Virus record (IMG/VR): IMGVR_UViG_3300020056_002272
Location: 1 to 64,000 of that record
From: a virus
Direction: 5' to 3' (one strand)
DNA length: 64,000 nucleotides
Positions 29,701-37,322 of the stretch are shown one piece after another. The first letter of the stretch is position 1. The number at the start of each line of letters is the position of its first letter. The translations under genes and the position numbers were made by a program. The notes below the pieces were generated by a model. That model was not told the origin of the DNA and did no database searches. It saw nothing but the letters and a program-made list of their open reading frames with translations.

Positions 29701-32416
29701 AACTTTAAGCGGAGCATATACAACTGCAATCGGTCAAAATGCAGGCGAGATTGTTGTTGATGGCGATGGATTTATAAGTATAAACAATAGAGGTCCGGAG
29801 GAACTAGTTCCAGGCACTATATTAGATACTTTAGATATACAAGTTTACAACGCTGTAGAATCTGGACAAGGTATGATTAATGTTTATAATTTTGTAGCAG
29901 ATGGAGAAACTGTAAGTTGGCAATTAGACGAATACCCACAGTCTAATTCAAATATAATAATGAAGATAGATAATGTTGTGCAAGATAGCTCAGTTTATGA
30001 ATTTGATTATCAAACAAAAACATTGAGCATATCTGACAGCTCACTTGTTCCGGCTAATTCTATAGTAAGTATTTTAACTATTGGTAACAACGGTAATGAT
30101 ATTTTAGATAGTGATACTTTTATTGGCGATGGCTATACTACAGCATTCGAAACAGGAATTGCTTATCAAACTCCTATTTCAGCATTTATAACAGTTGATG
30201 GTATAGTATACGAAGAAGGTTACAATTTGATTGCATCAGACAACAATAGAATTACTATTGACTTTGGCGGAGCATTAGGCGAAGGTAGCATAATCACATA
30301 CACAATATATGCAGGAACAACTCAAAAATACAGTCAGATTGTAGTAGATAAAACTTTTGATATTACTGATGATAATCTAAGTCATACTTTCCAGTCGATA
30401 GGATTTCCTTTTAATGAAAGACCTGTTGCTGATAAAATACTTGTTAAGAAAGGCAATACCTTCCTAAATTCAATGTATACTATAACGTATACTGTTACAT
30501 CCAGCAGGTCTTATGATTTAGAAGCCTGGGCTATTAGAGATGTAAATTCTATAAGGAAAGAGGACGTAGTTGTATATCTTAACGGCGAAGTTTTAAATAG
30601 AAATTATTGGATATATGATCCAATAAATTATAGAGTCAATTTATTACAATATAATATAGGTGTAGCCGGAGACGAATTACAAATTAATGTAATTAAAGAC
30701 AGCGAGTATACTTTTATCACAACTCAAATTACTGTTGTAAGCGATCAAAATGTAAATGGACCGACATATGAGATAGCACCAGGCGATTTTGTTAACTTTG
30801 AATTTGCAGACAGCACAAATGTAAGTGGTAGACTTTTAAACAAAAGCATTGGCAGTCGTAATAAAGAAACAATTTTGCAACTGCAAGGATATGTAAGAGA
30901 TTTTGTTTATCATTACCCAGAAACAGATGCTTTTGCAATTGATAATATTTCAAATGCAAATCCTGCAGTTTTAACAACGACTGCTCCACACGGATTTACT
31001 ACAGGTGATAAAGTTCAGATTGAAAATGTAGTAGGCATGACAGAAGTAAATGAGAAAGAATATTTTGTCTCTGTAGTTGATGCTTTAAATGTAGAGCTTT
31101 ATTTAGATGAAAATCTTACAAATACTTTAAACAGTATAGGATTTACACCTTATACTCAGTATGGTATTGTAAGCATTCTTACAGCGAACACTGTAAAAGT
31201 TAGTGCAATAGTAAACAGTCAAGTAGTTGAGTTTGATGGCGAGATTCAGTCTATTGAATACTTGAATACAGATATTCTTTCTTTAAGAGATGCTCCAGAT
31301 GATCAGCCGATTGAAATATTTGTATTTTCTAATCACGATGTAAATGATTTTTCCAGAATCAGTTATGACCTTGATTACAGTAGCAATAAGTTGCCGGTCG
31401 AAAGTCAACAGCATTTAGATAGAAATTTGCTATCTAGAGGTTATGTAAGGTTGCGCAAGCCTGCAATAGCACAGCAATACACATGGGTAATTTTAAATGG
31501 CGAACTGCTATCACCTGAAGTTGATTATAAACTTACAAATAATAATTCGGGGTTACAATTAAATCAGCCTTTACAGGATACAGATCATGTTGAAATACTA
31601 CAATTTGGAGCAAATGTTTCAGAGCAAAAATTTGCATTTAGACAATTTAAAGACATTTTAAATAGAACACATTTTAAACGCATAAATGAAGCTAAGTCAT
31701 ATAGTCTAGCAAGAGATTGTAATTATTATGATAAGTTCATCGAACTTACAAGCTCTGATGGAATTGACGAACCAAGTCCTAATAGATCACTTAATATTCC
31801 TGGTGTAATATGGGTTAACGGTGAACGTATTGAATACATGGTAAAAGATGGTAACTTCCTACGTCAATTGACACGAGGAACTTTAGGAACAAGCATTAAC
31901 AATCTTCTTACTGCTGGAACAAAAATTTATAGTCAAGGAATTGGTGAAAATATTCCATACAAAGATGAAATTATTAAAGATGTAAAAATTGGCGATGGTA
32001 GCACAAGAGATTTTGAATTAGACTTTGATTTGTGGAGTTTTGCTTTAGAATATTATACTAAATTTGAAACTCTATACAGAGATCCAAGTAAGACTTTAGA
32101 TGAAATTCTTGGCAACATCGCCTCGAACTTCATAGACGTTTTTGTAGCAGGAAGAAAATTAAGGAAAAATGAATTAGCAGTTTTTGATGTAACAAGAGCA
32201 CAAGATAGCACAGAAGGAGATGTTATTGTAGAGCCCGAATTTACAGTCAGCAGTAATAATATTATTACACTTGCTAATACGCCGCAAAACTTACAAACAA
32301 TACAGATTGTGAGAAAAAAGGGCAAGGTTTGGAATGATCCAGATACGTCACTAGGCGATAGCGAAAATAGCATAGCAAAATTTATAACAGGTGCAACAAG
32401 TAAGTTACCCCGATAA
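17774..32416 (+). CDS. Giant 4880-residue baseplate/appendage protein
   Basis: One uninterrupted frame of 14.6 kb, coupled to gp6 by TAATG. The N-terminus (FLPQYFRTNANKKFLQASLD) is the typical start of the very large structural proteins found after gp6 in marine T4-like phages, probably taking the gp7 place. By eye the rest is modular: four W/Y-rich segments like carbohydrate-binding modules of the 5/12 type (about 1648-1692, 1903-1950, 2397-2436, 2534-2577), FG-GAP-like beta-propeller blades (about 2290-2760), two Gly-rich 'GxGYxxxP' regions (about 3230-3300, 3605-3670) and an FCCH-like module (about 4389-4450). No enzymatic motif was recognised. Probable role: wedge periphery and receptor contact. 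Confidence 0.8.
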   Translation: MANDDKTIPLPDGKNYKRSSAEFLPQYFRTNANKKFLQASLDQFVSDGVVEKINGFVGKKEAKAVTINDTYLAEVTDDRDNYQFEPYAVYEDSLGNTEFSADYLDYIGLIKTFRGNTDNHSKLNEQEFYAWNPHINFDKFTNFREYYWLPNGPQEVPVKGQSRDIVSTYQITTVTDDDNTALLFTPDGKTRNPEIKLFRGQKYIFEVNTDGHPITISSDRKFIPILGTTDKIVNVSATNNIITKIFDQTLTAWVEGIDWQNILLTDNDVLSAKNSLVYEDFDNNDFVETLVDTSLDLFKDRWNLLVEPYVGSLDFLAIEKTQLSTTEGNDTIIVDGTRYDRAAYVADANFTNSTLAIKNTIYQDIVEDALASYTKNDRDIIEKALYDAGQLVLDALDFDYTIKLYSFSERTANSIQQDDTNVSFIYNDGVKLSPVSIEGDTNDINDFVFDGYIENGIIEFTVPDNAPNELYFVSQTNIDTSCRLRVYDIEENTEIDIEKEIIGKKTYTTSDGWNFSNGMKIYFIGNVTPANYSEGFYYVEGVGDSINLVPVNELSVPAIFTQDTQVPFDTNGFDRVPFSDALSFAGTKDYIVINRSSADRNGWTRYNRWFHKDVILQSAEINSQDQYAFDESARAKRPIIEFESGLKLYQHGTKAKQIVDLVDDYTSDVFSIIEGSIGYNIDGIDLAEGMRVLFTADPDPLVNGKIYEVKFIDHNNKKDRISLVETSDTLPTQDETVLIKTGVNYAGRMFYYNDGQWQVAQDKNAINQVPKFDLYDEDGISYSDLDTYPLTTFKGNNIFSYQVGEGVNDTELGFPIVYKNLVNSGDILFDFNMLKDSYTYEVGGVKVNLDADLAYVKKYDLQGDEFSYQNSWKKANTKSSQYVIRKFTGRELTNSFPVDFFDNSAEIADLKIIVYHNNKLLIENVDYEQININKTRFVVFETAIEFDDIVIIKGKSKTTKNKNGYYETPHNFERNPLNNNITEFTYGQVADHVEGLIVEVDNFVGSQPGRNNLRDLGNVYQYGRKFVKHSGPLNIPLVNLARKDSNIVNAIRYAKKEYSKFKRDFVQIAETLGVDTATNQHVNLILAEIKKNKRDNMPFYNSDMIGSGGYKRLEYTVLDIDIKYYALSTPFAFTVDNRKAVYVYLNGEQLCYGVDYTLTTEGFAYITKTIAVDDTIEIHEYETTEASYIPPTPTKLGMFPAYKPEKFVDSTYADPVSVIRGHDGSITIAYDDFRDDLLLELERRIYNNIKVTYDTSIFDIHDYVGGEYRDTGISKEDLDNVLITDFVSWLTTAGNVDYTDNSFVQERSTLTYNYSSSVSPKGNRLPGFWRGVYIDSLDTDSPNLRPWEILGFSVQPSWWETQYGPAPYTKDNLILWKDIEGGIVREPGKEIKIRKKYIRPGLTSNIPVDESGRIRSPLDSSYSREFSFVVQRDKLFKFGDVAPTESAWRRSSEYPFALIVALLANRPAAVSGLLFDRSRITRNKVGNLIYTDTKKAINLENVVFPYTEQDSVVNYTAGLINYIESYIRSSLTASYEEYRNTVINLDNKLGFKVGGFADKSKLKLVLDSRTPLNKGNVFVPFENYSISLKKSSPIDIVSYSGVIIEKLPSGYRVSGYDQEDPFFLINKHAISAGDPVVNVGGISESFLVWDSAKIFDKGRIVEYLSAYYRVNETHTSNDTFDTSKFSKLAELPVVGGVSAVFRKNFTNTIDKIDYGTVFPSVQEVVDFLLSYDAYLKSIGFTFDFNNSRFETIENFNLLAREFMFFTTENWANSTIITLSPGANQLKFDTEYSTVDDIYDNFLGYTIKQIDGRILQNNFTNTIRVDGNSFGLFPTNTTEGIFFAKLALVQKEHVVLIDNNTVFNDTIYDPESGYRQERIKVVGYRTDAWDGSLNIPGFIYDQAKFTIWEAWRDYDIAEIVKYKEFYYTAKSKISGSATFDPEEWNLLAEKPEETVKPNFDYRANQFIDFYDLDTDNFDSEQQRLAQHLIGYQKRDYLSNIIVDDVSQYKFYQGFIQDKGTKNSLTKLFDKLGSADKDSLEFFEEWAFRNGQYGATSAYKEVEYALDESKFRIEPQLVELVQTEDTTRTDLVFQYPVKDVYIKEPGYNHAPFPVKYTDDEVVKTGGYVSLDQADIIAKTPQDIINLDVNTTDIGNIIWVPEYKNSWNIYEVINAPLGVEKISKTDTGFEVIFDRNCNFVAGDIIGLRNVSTEIDGYRFVASVSQNRATFNDTVSIEDASLDLSDSSLGSVLQLLSKRVADLDAMNSLINLYGLPANSKFWVDNIDDKFAVYESSRIWSGQENLVNREAGPTSWAESFAVNGYNTALAVADKNSKVYLYKRLSSVVPYVYNQTLAPESTLYDADSNFGESIEYTKDGNWLIIGAPTATNVKTKYKGEIAQIAYTTGDIVSDGGLLFKAIRDINFDSSTINTQSQDWEQVTAIEADEEGTGSTFNDQGAIHIYRRQTDQSFALYQTIVSPYPQADEKFGIAIKSSFDPNTLSTRLYVRSEKNNGRLYFLDLPNINDTFGYSRDPLYRGKFNSAVKYITGEIVEYNTTIYTASQTVPAGNEFNVTQWNTTESNIDRLGYVPIIGDDAVAGLEDSTAFDSNFRIAENFDVSDNGEVLVLTSLLSTDEYKIVVYRKTGDRFALHQTINAETNDIDFGHSVAINSIGNIIAIGATLADDQGTDTGKVFVYEYNTSALVFEKSQELVTPQPSKNERFGWQVDFSEDKLAVTGINGENSFATLFDTNETYFDSRSTEFVEKFANQLQIYVFEKLFTKFVYAETVDYAYYYTDQNGNRVAAKLNDTSNPKILFNKNHIVLGLPLVSLDDTDSIFGLVADLTATQNADSWQLLSRAKDFVDYEKLKGVFLYDKVSGDLITYLDVIDPIQGKIANIAEQEIFYKTPYDPAVYSNGSTDTGIKNPWTNNYIGKLWWDLSTVKWLNPYQGNITSQNNKWNKIIEGFSVDVYEWVESPYLPSKWDEIADTTEGLSQNISGTTLYGDSKYSVAQTYDAVAGRFNNRYFFWVRNSKLIPNVSGRNASCETVINLIADPKNTGYRFISLFNEKEFALHNVRSLIRGKDTIIHFDYADGPVNLGNVHSEYSLLTENDETSEPNNILVDKWFDSLVGYDANLNKLPDLDVSPARRYGILNEPLQTMFVNKTEALKQIVERVNLVLLQNLIVDDFDLSPLDAIDPLPSDVAGKYDEKIDNEGLLRFVGTSKIEQAQISLTTTDGRISSVTIENSGRGYKDPSYTAESTTRNGPSVEILGTGSGAVIKTEINNLGQITNATIINAGNGYTDEVIAIVRPFTVLVTNDSSIGGFWATYNYNKTEQEWNRQSIQSYDTTFYWQYRDWYKEGFSSITAVDHFIPASYALDGLNANINDIVKIENIGSGGWLLLQKINDIPEVDYTVNYQTVGRQNGTIQLSKLLYNNTDSGFDNQIYDSVLYDREPVNETRIILRALQTNIFVDQLKIEWNKLFFSSIRYVLAEQPTVDWVFKSAFIKAKHNVGELDQRVTFRNDNLENYQDYVAEVKPYSSKIREYVSGYEKVDPTETSVTDFDLQPRYSESQRQIIPESLQINQNVVGPLNSFVQTYPQKHWLDNLGFEITELAIANGGTGWSSGPVVTISGGGGPTIEGKGIIARGVLVDIEIDTSNAFYTSAPVVTLNGSQAEDSEDASVIAILGNSKVRSTHVAVKFDRTYGTDINETLYANIDKTETFTGNAGISAFELEWPMDLTASNVTVTVDNVESLSSEYTISNKLDTTKGFTRYKGVITFFVIPQLGANIQVSYKIAPQHLHAADRIRYHYNPSTGMLGKDLSQLMDGVDYSGVQIDTIALTGNQGFETTTFGVGGFDTFDTTFNDIKFTADGSTQLIELDEPLEAGVIYTVYKNNVRLDDINYDESVDQASQTALVTNPNAVIRSITGDGIQTVINLAGYNPPIETVDGDIIYIRRIDSDGSFTPGDAAFDTQLTGGDLETLSGAYTTAIGQNAGEIVVDGDGFISINNRGPEELVPGTILDTLDIQVYNAVESGQGMINVYNFVADGETVSWQLDEYPQSNSNIIMKIDNVVQDSSVYEFDYQTKTLSISDSSLVPANSIVSILTIGNNGNDILDSDTFIGDGYTTAFETGIAYQTPISAFITVDGIVYEEGYNLIASDNNRITIDFGGALGEGSIITYTIYAGTTQKYSQIVVDKTFDITDDNLSHTFQSIGFPFNERPVADKILVKKGNTFLNSMYTITYTVTSSRSYDLEAWAIRDVNSIRKEDVVVYLNGEVLNRNYWIYDPINYRVNLLQYNIGVAGDELQINVIKDSEYTFITTQITVVSDQNVNGPTYEIAPGDFVNFEFADSTNVSGRLLNKSIGSRNKETILQLQGYVRDFVYHYPETDAFAIDNISNANPAVLTTTAPHGFTTGDKVQIENVVGMTEVNEKEYFVSVVDALNVELYLDENLTNTLNSIGFTPYTQYGIVSILTANTVKVSAIVNSQVVEFDGEIQSIEYLNTDILSLRDAPDDQPIEIFVFSNHDVNDFSRISYDLDYSSNKLPVESQQHLDRNLLSRGYVRLRKPAIAQQYTWVILNGELLSPEVDYKLTNNNSGLQLNQPLQDTDHVEILQFGANVSEQKFAFRQFKDILNRTHFKRINEAKSYSLARDCNYYDKFIELTSSDGIDEPSPNRSLNIPGVIWVNGERIEYMVKDGNFLRQLTRGTLGTSINNLLTAGTKIYSQGIGENIPYKDEIIKDVKIGDGSTRDFELDFDLWSFALEYYTKFETLYRDPSKTLDEILGNIASNFIDVFVAGRKLRKNELAVFDVTRAQDSTEGDVIVEPEFTVSSNNIITLANTPQNLQTIQIVRKKGKVWNDPDTSLGDSENSIAKFITGATSKLPR

Positions 32417-32419
32417 ATA
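32412..32419 (+). promoter_or_regulatory. Late promoter box GATAAATA
   Basis: GATAAATA overlaps the stop of the giant gene. T4 spacing predicts a start near 32425, which supports the ATG at 32443 and not the GTG at 32428 for the next gene. Confidence 0.65.
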
Positions 32420-32442
32420 CAGTATAGGTGAGACATAAAAAT

Positions 32443-33051
32443 ATGGAAAAAACAACAGATATACAAGGAGTGCATGTTGAAGGACACATAAAAATACACA
32501 ACCCCGAAACAGGGTTTGTATTTGTGGACAAACGCAATGCTATTCACTACGAAAATATGAGTATTGCTTTGGCCGAAAGTTTAGGCAATGCCGGTCAAGG
32601 ATTTATATATGAAATGGCATTTGGTAATGGCGGAACAAGTGTAGACCCTACAGGTATTATTACATACCTTACACCTAATAGCACAGGAACAAATGCAAGT
32701 CTTTATAACCAGACATATACAAAAGTAATTGATGATCGTAGTGTTAACAATGTGGATCCGACAAGAAACAAAATAGAAACAAGACACCTAAGTGGAACTA
32801 ATTATACTGATATTCTTGTAACATGTTTGTTAGATTATGGAGAACCCGACGGGCAAGATGCATTTGATACTGCAAGTGATACTGAACAGCAATATGTTTT
32901 TGACGAATTAGGTCTTAAAAGTTACTCACCAACAGGCGAAGGCCGTTTAATAACACATGTTATTTTTCATCCAGTGCAAAAATCGTTAAACAGATTGATT
33001 CAAATTGATTATACTGTGAGGGTTCAGAGTCTAAGCGGAGGTGTTAATTAA
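32443..33051 (+). CDS. Virion structural protein, appendage base
   Basis: 202 residues from ATG 32443 (MEKTTDIQGVHVEGHIKI). An upstream in-frame GTG at 32428 overlaps the ribosome-binding site AGGTGAG and is unlikely. The protein is beta-rich, with FVFVDKRNAIHYENMSIALA near the N-terminus and an aromatic C-terminal strand region. I do not recognise a named family; such proteins occur beside the large appendage genes of marine T4-like phages. TAATG overlap couples it to the following fibre-like gene. Confidence 0.65.
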   Translation: MEKTTDIQGVHVEGHIKIHNPETGFVFVDKRNAIHYENMSIALAESLGNAGQGFIYEMAFGNGGTSVDPTGIITYLTPNSTGTNASLYNQTYTKVIDDRSVNNVDPTRNKIETRHLSGTNYTDILVTCLLDYGEPDGQDAFDTASDTEQQYVFDELGLKSYSPTGEGRLITHVIFHPVQKSLNRLIQIDYTVRVQSLSGGVN

Positions 33052-35108
33052 TGGCATACAATGTTAGATTCAGCGACGAATTGAATAAGGGTGTAATTGT
33101 TGTTGAAGATTCAGAAATTAACACTGATACTAGTTTAGGACTAGTAGGTAGGCAAGTTGCTGATTACGGCGAAACCCTCAACATTAATTTCCTACACCTT
33201 TTAGAAAATTTTGCAAATTCTACCCCTCCAAGAAATCCTGTCGAAGGACAGTTATGGTATGATACTAGAGAAGGTGTAGATCAATTAAAATTATATGACG
33301 GAACAGGCTGGGTAGCAGCAGGCGGTTTGAAAAAAAGCACCACAGAACCATCAAGCACAAATAGTGTCAATGGCGATTTATGGGTGAATACATCGACAAG
33401 CCAATTGTATCTATACAGTGGCGGCTCCTGGATATTAATAGGACCTCAAAATACAAGTAATACAGGTATTATTGCAGCAACTATTGTAGATACACAAAAC
33501 GCTGATCAATCAGTTTTACAAATACTTGTAGATAATGTTGTAATTGGTTTGATTGCAGATGATAATTTTACTCCCAAAAGTCCTATAGCTGGATTTAACA
33601 AAGTTTGGGAAGATACATCTACAATAATTAGGAAAGGTATAAATTTAAGTAGAAGCATAGCCGGCGAGCAAGGAAGATTATCTGGCACAGCAGCATATGC
33701 TGAAAAACTTATATATGGTAACACCGAGATTCCTGCAGAAAATGTTCTACAAAGTAATATTGAAAATTTACTTACAAAAAAATTAAAGATACAAAATAAT
33801 GGCGGTGTTGATATTGGCTCGCCAGCAAACATGCGTATTATTGTTGAAGGCACCGATAGTGTGATTCAACATTTAGGAAGCGGCACATTTGATATTAGAA
33901 ATACTGATTATGCAACACCAGCGTTTAGGGTAAAGGCAGGTATTGCAGATAACAATATAGGTATAAACAATGCATCTCCTGATGCAACACTAGATATTAT
34001 AGGTAATTTAAAAGTTTCTACAACAGCAGAAATTGGTGGCAATGTAAGTCTTAATGGAAATTTATCAGTAACAAATGATATTACTGTAGGAGACAATGCA
34101 ACTATTCAGGGAAATATAACTGGTTATAGTTTATTTCCGGATCAAACCAATAGTTATAACATAGGATCTAACGGTCTTGTATATAATGGTGCGTATATAG
34201 AAACCATAAGAACAAACAACATTATTCCTTTAGATGCCGGAAATGTAATAACAGTTCAAGCAGAGCTACAAGGCAATGCAGATACAGCAACAAAACTTAA
34301 AACACCAGTGCAATTACAAATTGCCGGTGATATGGCAAGCAGTGTTGTGCAATTTGACGGTTCGGGCGTCCAATTAAAAACAATTACAACTAGTATATCG
34401 CCCGACGCTATCAATGCTCAAACATCAGGAGGAACAGCGTTATCCACTGATGAAGTATTAGCATTCAGATCTGGCACAGGTTTAGTAAAAATAACTCAAA
34501 ATGATTTTATAGGCACTATACCGTTTTTTCCTTTAGGAACAATTCTACCTTATGCAGGAACCACTGAACCATTAACTTTATGGAAATGGTGTAACGGACA
34601 AGCATTGCTATGGACAGAATTTAGAGATCTTGCAAATGCACTTGGCATGATAGAAGCAGATTCAACTACATGGAAGTATGGCACTGATGCTAGTTTAGTA
34701 GGCAGTGGCTACTTTAGACTTCCTGATCTACGAGGAAGAAATGCTGTAGGAAATATGAGTATGGCAGATGGAATTAATGTTTTACCTGCAGGCACAACAA
34801 ATAGAATTTCAAATGCAAATATAGAAGGTTATGTAGCAGGCGATGAAACAAAAACAATTACTGAAGCTAATTTACCTGATCATACACACGATTTGAACAG
34901 TCAAAATAGTGAGCAATTTTATGCCTTTACTGAAGCGGTTGCTGACGATACACCAACCGAAGTCTCGGCAGGAGGAGGCATTGATAACGCAACAGGATTC
35001 AAGTTAGACAATTCAGGAGGATTGTCAACAGTTACAAATGATCCAATGGATGTTATCAATCCGTATTTGACTACAAATTATATTATATATGTTGGAGAGG
35101 CAGCATGA
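33051..35108 (+). CDS. Fibre-like protein 1 with tail-collar domain
   Basis: 685 residues. The N-terminal about 130 residues (LENFANSTPPRNPVEGQLWY, then a second W/Y-rich block) are shared with the next two genes. A beta-helical middle (about 270-480, repeats with NGNLSVTNDITVGD) leads to a tail-collar domain (about 489-570: FFPLGTILPYAG, WKWCNGQALL, GYFRLPDLRGRNAVG) and a DHTHDLN segment. Tail-collar domains sit at the tips of short tail fibres and other appendages and often contact receptors. The gene is preceded by a coupled small structural gene and followed by a paralogue with ATGA overlap. Confidence 0.8.
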   Translation: MAYNVRFSDELNKGVIVVEDSEINTDTSLGLVGRQVADYGETLNINFLHLLENFANSTPPRNPVEGQLWYDTREGVDQLKLYDGTGWVAAGGLKKSTTEPSSTNSVNGDLWVNTSTSQLYLYSGGSWILIGPQNTSNTGIIAATIVDTQNADQSVLQILVDNVVIGLIADDNFTPKSPIAGFNKVWEDTSTIIRKGINLSRSIAGEQGRLSGTAAYAEKLIYGNTEIPAENVLQSNIENLLTKKLKIQNNGGVDIGSPANMRIIVEGTDSVIQHLGSGTFDIRNTDYATPAFRVKAGIADNNIGINNASPDATLDIIGNLKVSTTAEIGGNVSLNGNLSVTNDITVGDNATIQGNITGYSLFPDQTNSYNIGSNGLVYNGAYIETIRTNNIIPLDAGNVITVQAELQGNADTATKLKTPVQLQIAGDMASSVVQFDGSGVQLKTITTSISPDAINAQTSGGTALSTDEVLAFRSGTGLVKITQNDFIGTIPFFPLGTILPYAGTTEPLTLWKWCNGQALLWTEFRDLANALGMIEADSTTWKYGTDASLVGSGYFRLPDLRGRNAVGNMSMADGINVLPAGTTNRISNANIEGYVAGDETKTITEANLPDHTHDLNSQNSEQFYAFTEAVADDTPTEVSAGGGIDNATGFKLDNSGGLSTVTNDPMDVINPYLTTNYIIYVGEAA

Positions 35109-37273
35109 GTTATAAACTAAATTTAACAGACGGATCTTTACTGCTAGAATTAATAGATGGTAAAATTGATAACACATCAACAGATTTAACATTTATAGGT
35201 AAGAATTATCAAGGCTTTGGCGAAGTATTAAATGAAAACTTTATTGCTCTGCTAGAAAATTTTAATAATACTGTTGCGCCTACAGCACCAATACAAGGGC
35301 AATTATGGTATGATAGGACAACAGGTAGATTAAAAATTTACGATGGCTCTGTTTTTAGAAATACTGATAATACAGAGTATGCTAGTAGCCAGCCAACCGA
35401 AAAATTAGCAGGCGATCTCTGGATAAACAGTCAAACAGAGCAATTGTATTTTTATAATGGATCTGAATATGTTTTAGTAGGACCAAAGTTTACAAAAGTA
35501 GAAGGTCAAAACGGATTATTTGCAGACACTGTTATTTCAAAAGAAGATGGTCAAAATAAGGTTATAAACAAATTATTTGTAAACGGTGCTCTTGTAGCTA
35601 TTATTTCTAAGGATGAATTTACACCTATTCCAAGTATCACAGGATTTACAGGGTTATCAGTTGGGTATAACATAAGTCAACTTTATCCAAATTTTTATTG
35701 GAACGGCACAGCATCAACAGCTTTGAACATTCAGGATGCTGACGGAAATATATTTGATACTAATAGTTTTTTGAAAACTAGTCCTATAGGATTCAGTCAA
35801 ACAACTGACGGATTATTACACATAAACAATGATAACGGATTGATTATAGGCACAGGACTAGAATTTAGACAAAGAGTAAATGCTTCTACGATTATACAAG
35901 AGCTTACAGGATTAAATTTAAATTACAAACTTGATTTCCGAGATGGCAATGGAGTTGTAAACGGTATTTTCATTGATAATTCAGCAGATGATAAAAAATT
36001 AATGGGAATCTTTACAGATGGGCCACAGGACTTGTCTCCAACAACAGGCGATGCAAATGTTGTAGATATTGATGCAGATGTTAGAATACGAGGAGACTTA
36101 AGAATACAAGGTGATCAGCTTTACGTTGATACTACTGTGTTACGTGTAGAGGATTATCAGATTGAGCTAGGAGTTAGCGAGGATAGCACTATTCAAGACG
36201 ATTCTGCAATTGACGAAGCAGGTATTGTAGTAAAAAGTTCAGATGGCGATAAAGATTGGGTATGGATTAACGCTAGCACAAGTTGGACATCAAGTGAGCA
36301 CGTTGATTTAAAAACAGCAGATAAAGTTTATAAAATTGCCGGCACAGAAATACTCTCTCAAACTGCACTAGGTGCAACAGTCACCAGCGCACCCGGAATA
36401 ACACAATTAGGCACGTTAACAGAATTACAAGTTGATCAGCTTAATTTCAACGATGATACAATTACAGCAAGTAATGATTTGAATATTAATGTGCCGGGTA
36501 ATATTGTTATTAGCCCAGACAAAGTTATTACTGGAGTTTCTGCTCCTTCTCAAGATAATCAGGCAGCAAACAAGGCTTATGTAGATGATCAAATAGCAAC
36601 ACTACCAGTTTTACTTTCGGTTGACGTTACAGATTTAGGCGTGTCTTACGAAGTAGAATCCGTTGGAAGTTCAGATACTACATTGATAAACAATGTTGTT
36701 ACCATGCTAGAACAAATGGCACCTCCAGGAGATTATTTGGAAGGAACAATAGCAAGAATATTAGCAACACGTTATCAATATACTGCTTACTCGGTGGACC
36801 TAGTTGGAACAGTAGGAGCCACAAAAACTATGACAGCAGCTACTCAGGCTAATCCTGTTGTAGTAACAACCAGTGCTACACACGGATACAACGATGGAGA
36901 TGAAATAATAATACTTAATGTTGTGGGCATGACAGCTTTGAATAATAATAGATATTACGTAAGAGTGGTTGATCCTACAAATATTGAACTATATTTAGAT
37001 TCTACATTATCTACATCTTTAGACGGAACTGCTTTTGCAGCTTATGTTTCAGATGGTGAAATAGCACCAGCAAGTCCGGTATTTGAAGTAACAACAGAAC
37101 CGTTTGATGCAGGCGGAACACTTAACAAGAATGCAGTGACAAGTGCAGGACATATTGCTGAAACAGAAGTTGAAGTTACTCCAACGGTTAGTAGATTGCT
37201 TATATACTTTGAAGAAGAAGGTTCGCAATGGGTGCATAAACCATTACTATCACGGAACGATATACTTGCCTGA
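35105..37273 (+). CDS. Fibre-like protein 2 with FCCH-like module
   Basis: 722 residues, paralogue of the genes on both sides by its N-terminal 130 residues (LLENFNNTVAPTAPIQGQLW). The centre (about 330-500) has a trimer/beta-helix-like stretch (VRIRGDLRIQGDQLYVDTT, VLRVEDYQIELG) common in phage fibres. Near the end (about 578-647) is a module with TTSATHGYNDGDEIIILNVV and a VGMTALNN motif, also present in the giant protein. C-terminus ends in an aromatic strand. Probable appendage protein; ligand unknown. Confidence 0.75.
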   Translation: MSYKLNLTDGSLLLELIDGKIDNTSTDLTFIGKNYQGFGEVLNENFIALLENFNNTVAPTAPIQGQLWYDRTTGRLKIYDGSVFRNTDNTEYASSQPTEKLAGDLWINSQTEQLYFYNGSEYVLVGPKFTKVEGQNGLFADTVISKEDGQNKVINKLFVNGALVAIISKDEFTPIPSITGFTGLSVGYNISQLYPNFYWNGTASTALNIQDADGNIFDTNSFLKTSPIGFSQTTDGLLHINNDNGLIIGTGLEFRQRVNASTIIQELTGLNLNYKLDFRDGNGVVNGIFIDNSADDKKLMGIFTDGPQDLSPTTGDANVVDIDADVRIRGDLRIQGDQLYVDTTVLRVEDYQIELGVSEDSTIQDDSAIDEAGIVVKSSDGDKDWVWINASTSWTSSEHVDLKTADKVYKIAGTEILSQTALGATVTSAPGITQLGTLTELQVDQLNFNDDTITASNDLNINVPGNIVISPDKVITGVSAPSQDNQAANKAYVDDQIATLPVLLSVDVTDLGVSYEVESVGSSDTTLINNVVTMLEQMAPPGDYLEGTIARILATRYQYTAYSVDLVGTVGATKTMTAATQANPVVVTTSATHGYNDGDEIIILNVVGMTALNNNRYYVRVVDPTNIELYLDSTLSTSLDGTAFAAYVSDGEIAPASPVFEVTTEPFDAGGTLNKNAVTSAGHIAETEVEVTPTVSRLLIYFEEEGSQWVHKPLLSRNDILA

Positions 37274-37292
37274 TCGTATTATACATAAATGC

Positions 37293-37300
37293 GATAAATA
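37293..37300 (+). promoter_or_regulatory. Late promoter box GATAAATA
   Basis: GATAAATA in the 49-base gap behind fibre-like protein 2, 22 bases before the ATG at 37323, with GAGGAG as ribosome-binding site. Confidence 0.65.
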
Positions 37301-37322
37301 ACATAAAGCACGAGGAGCAGAT

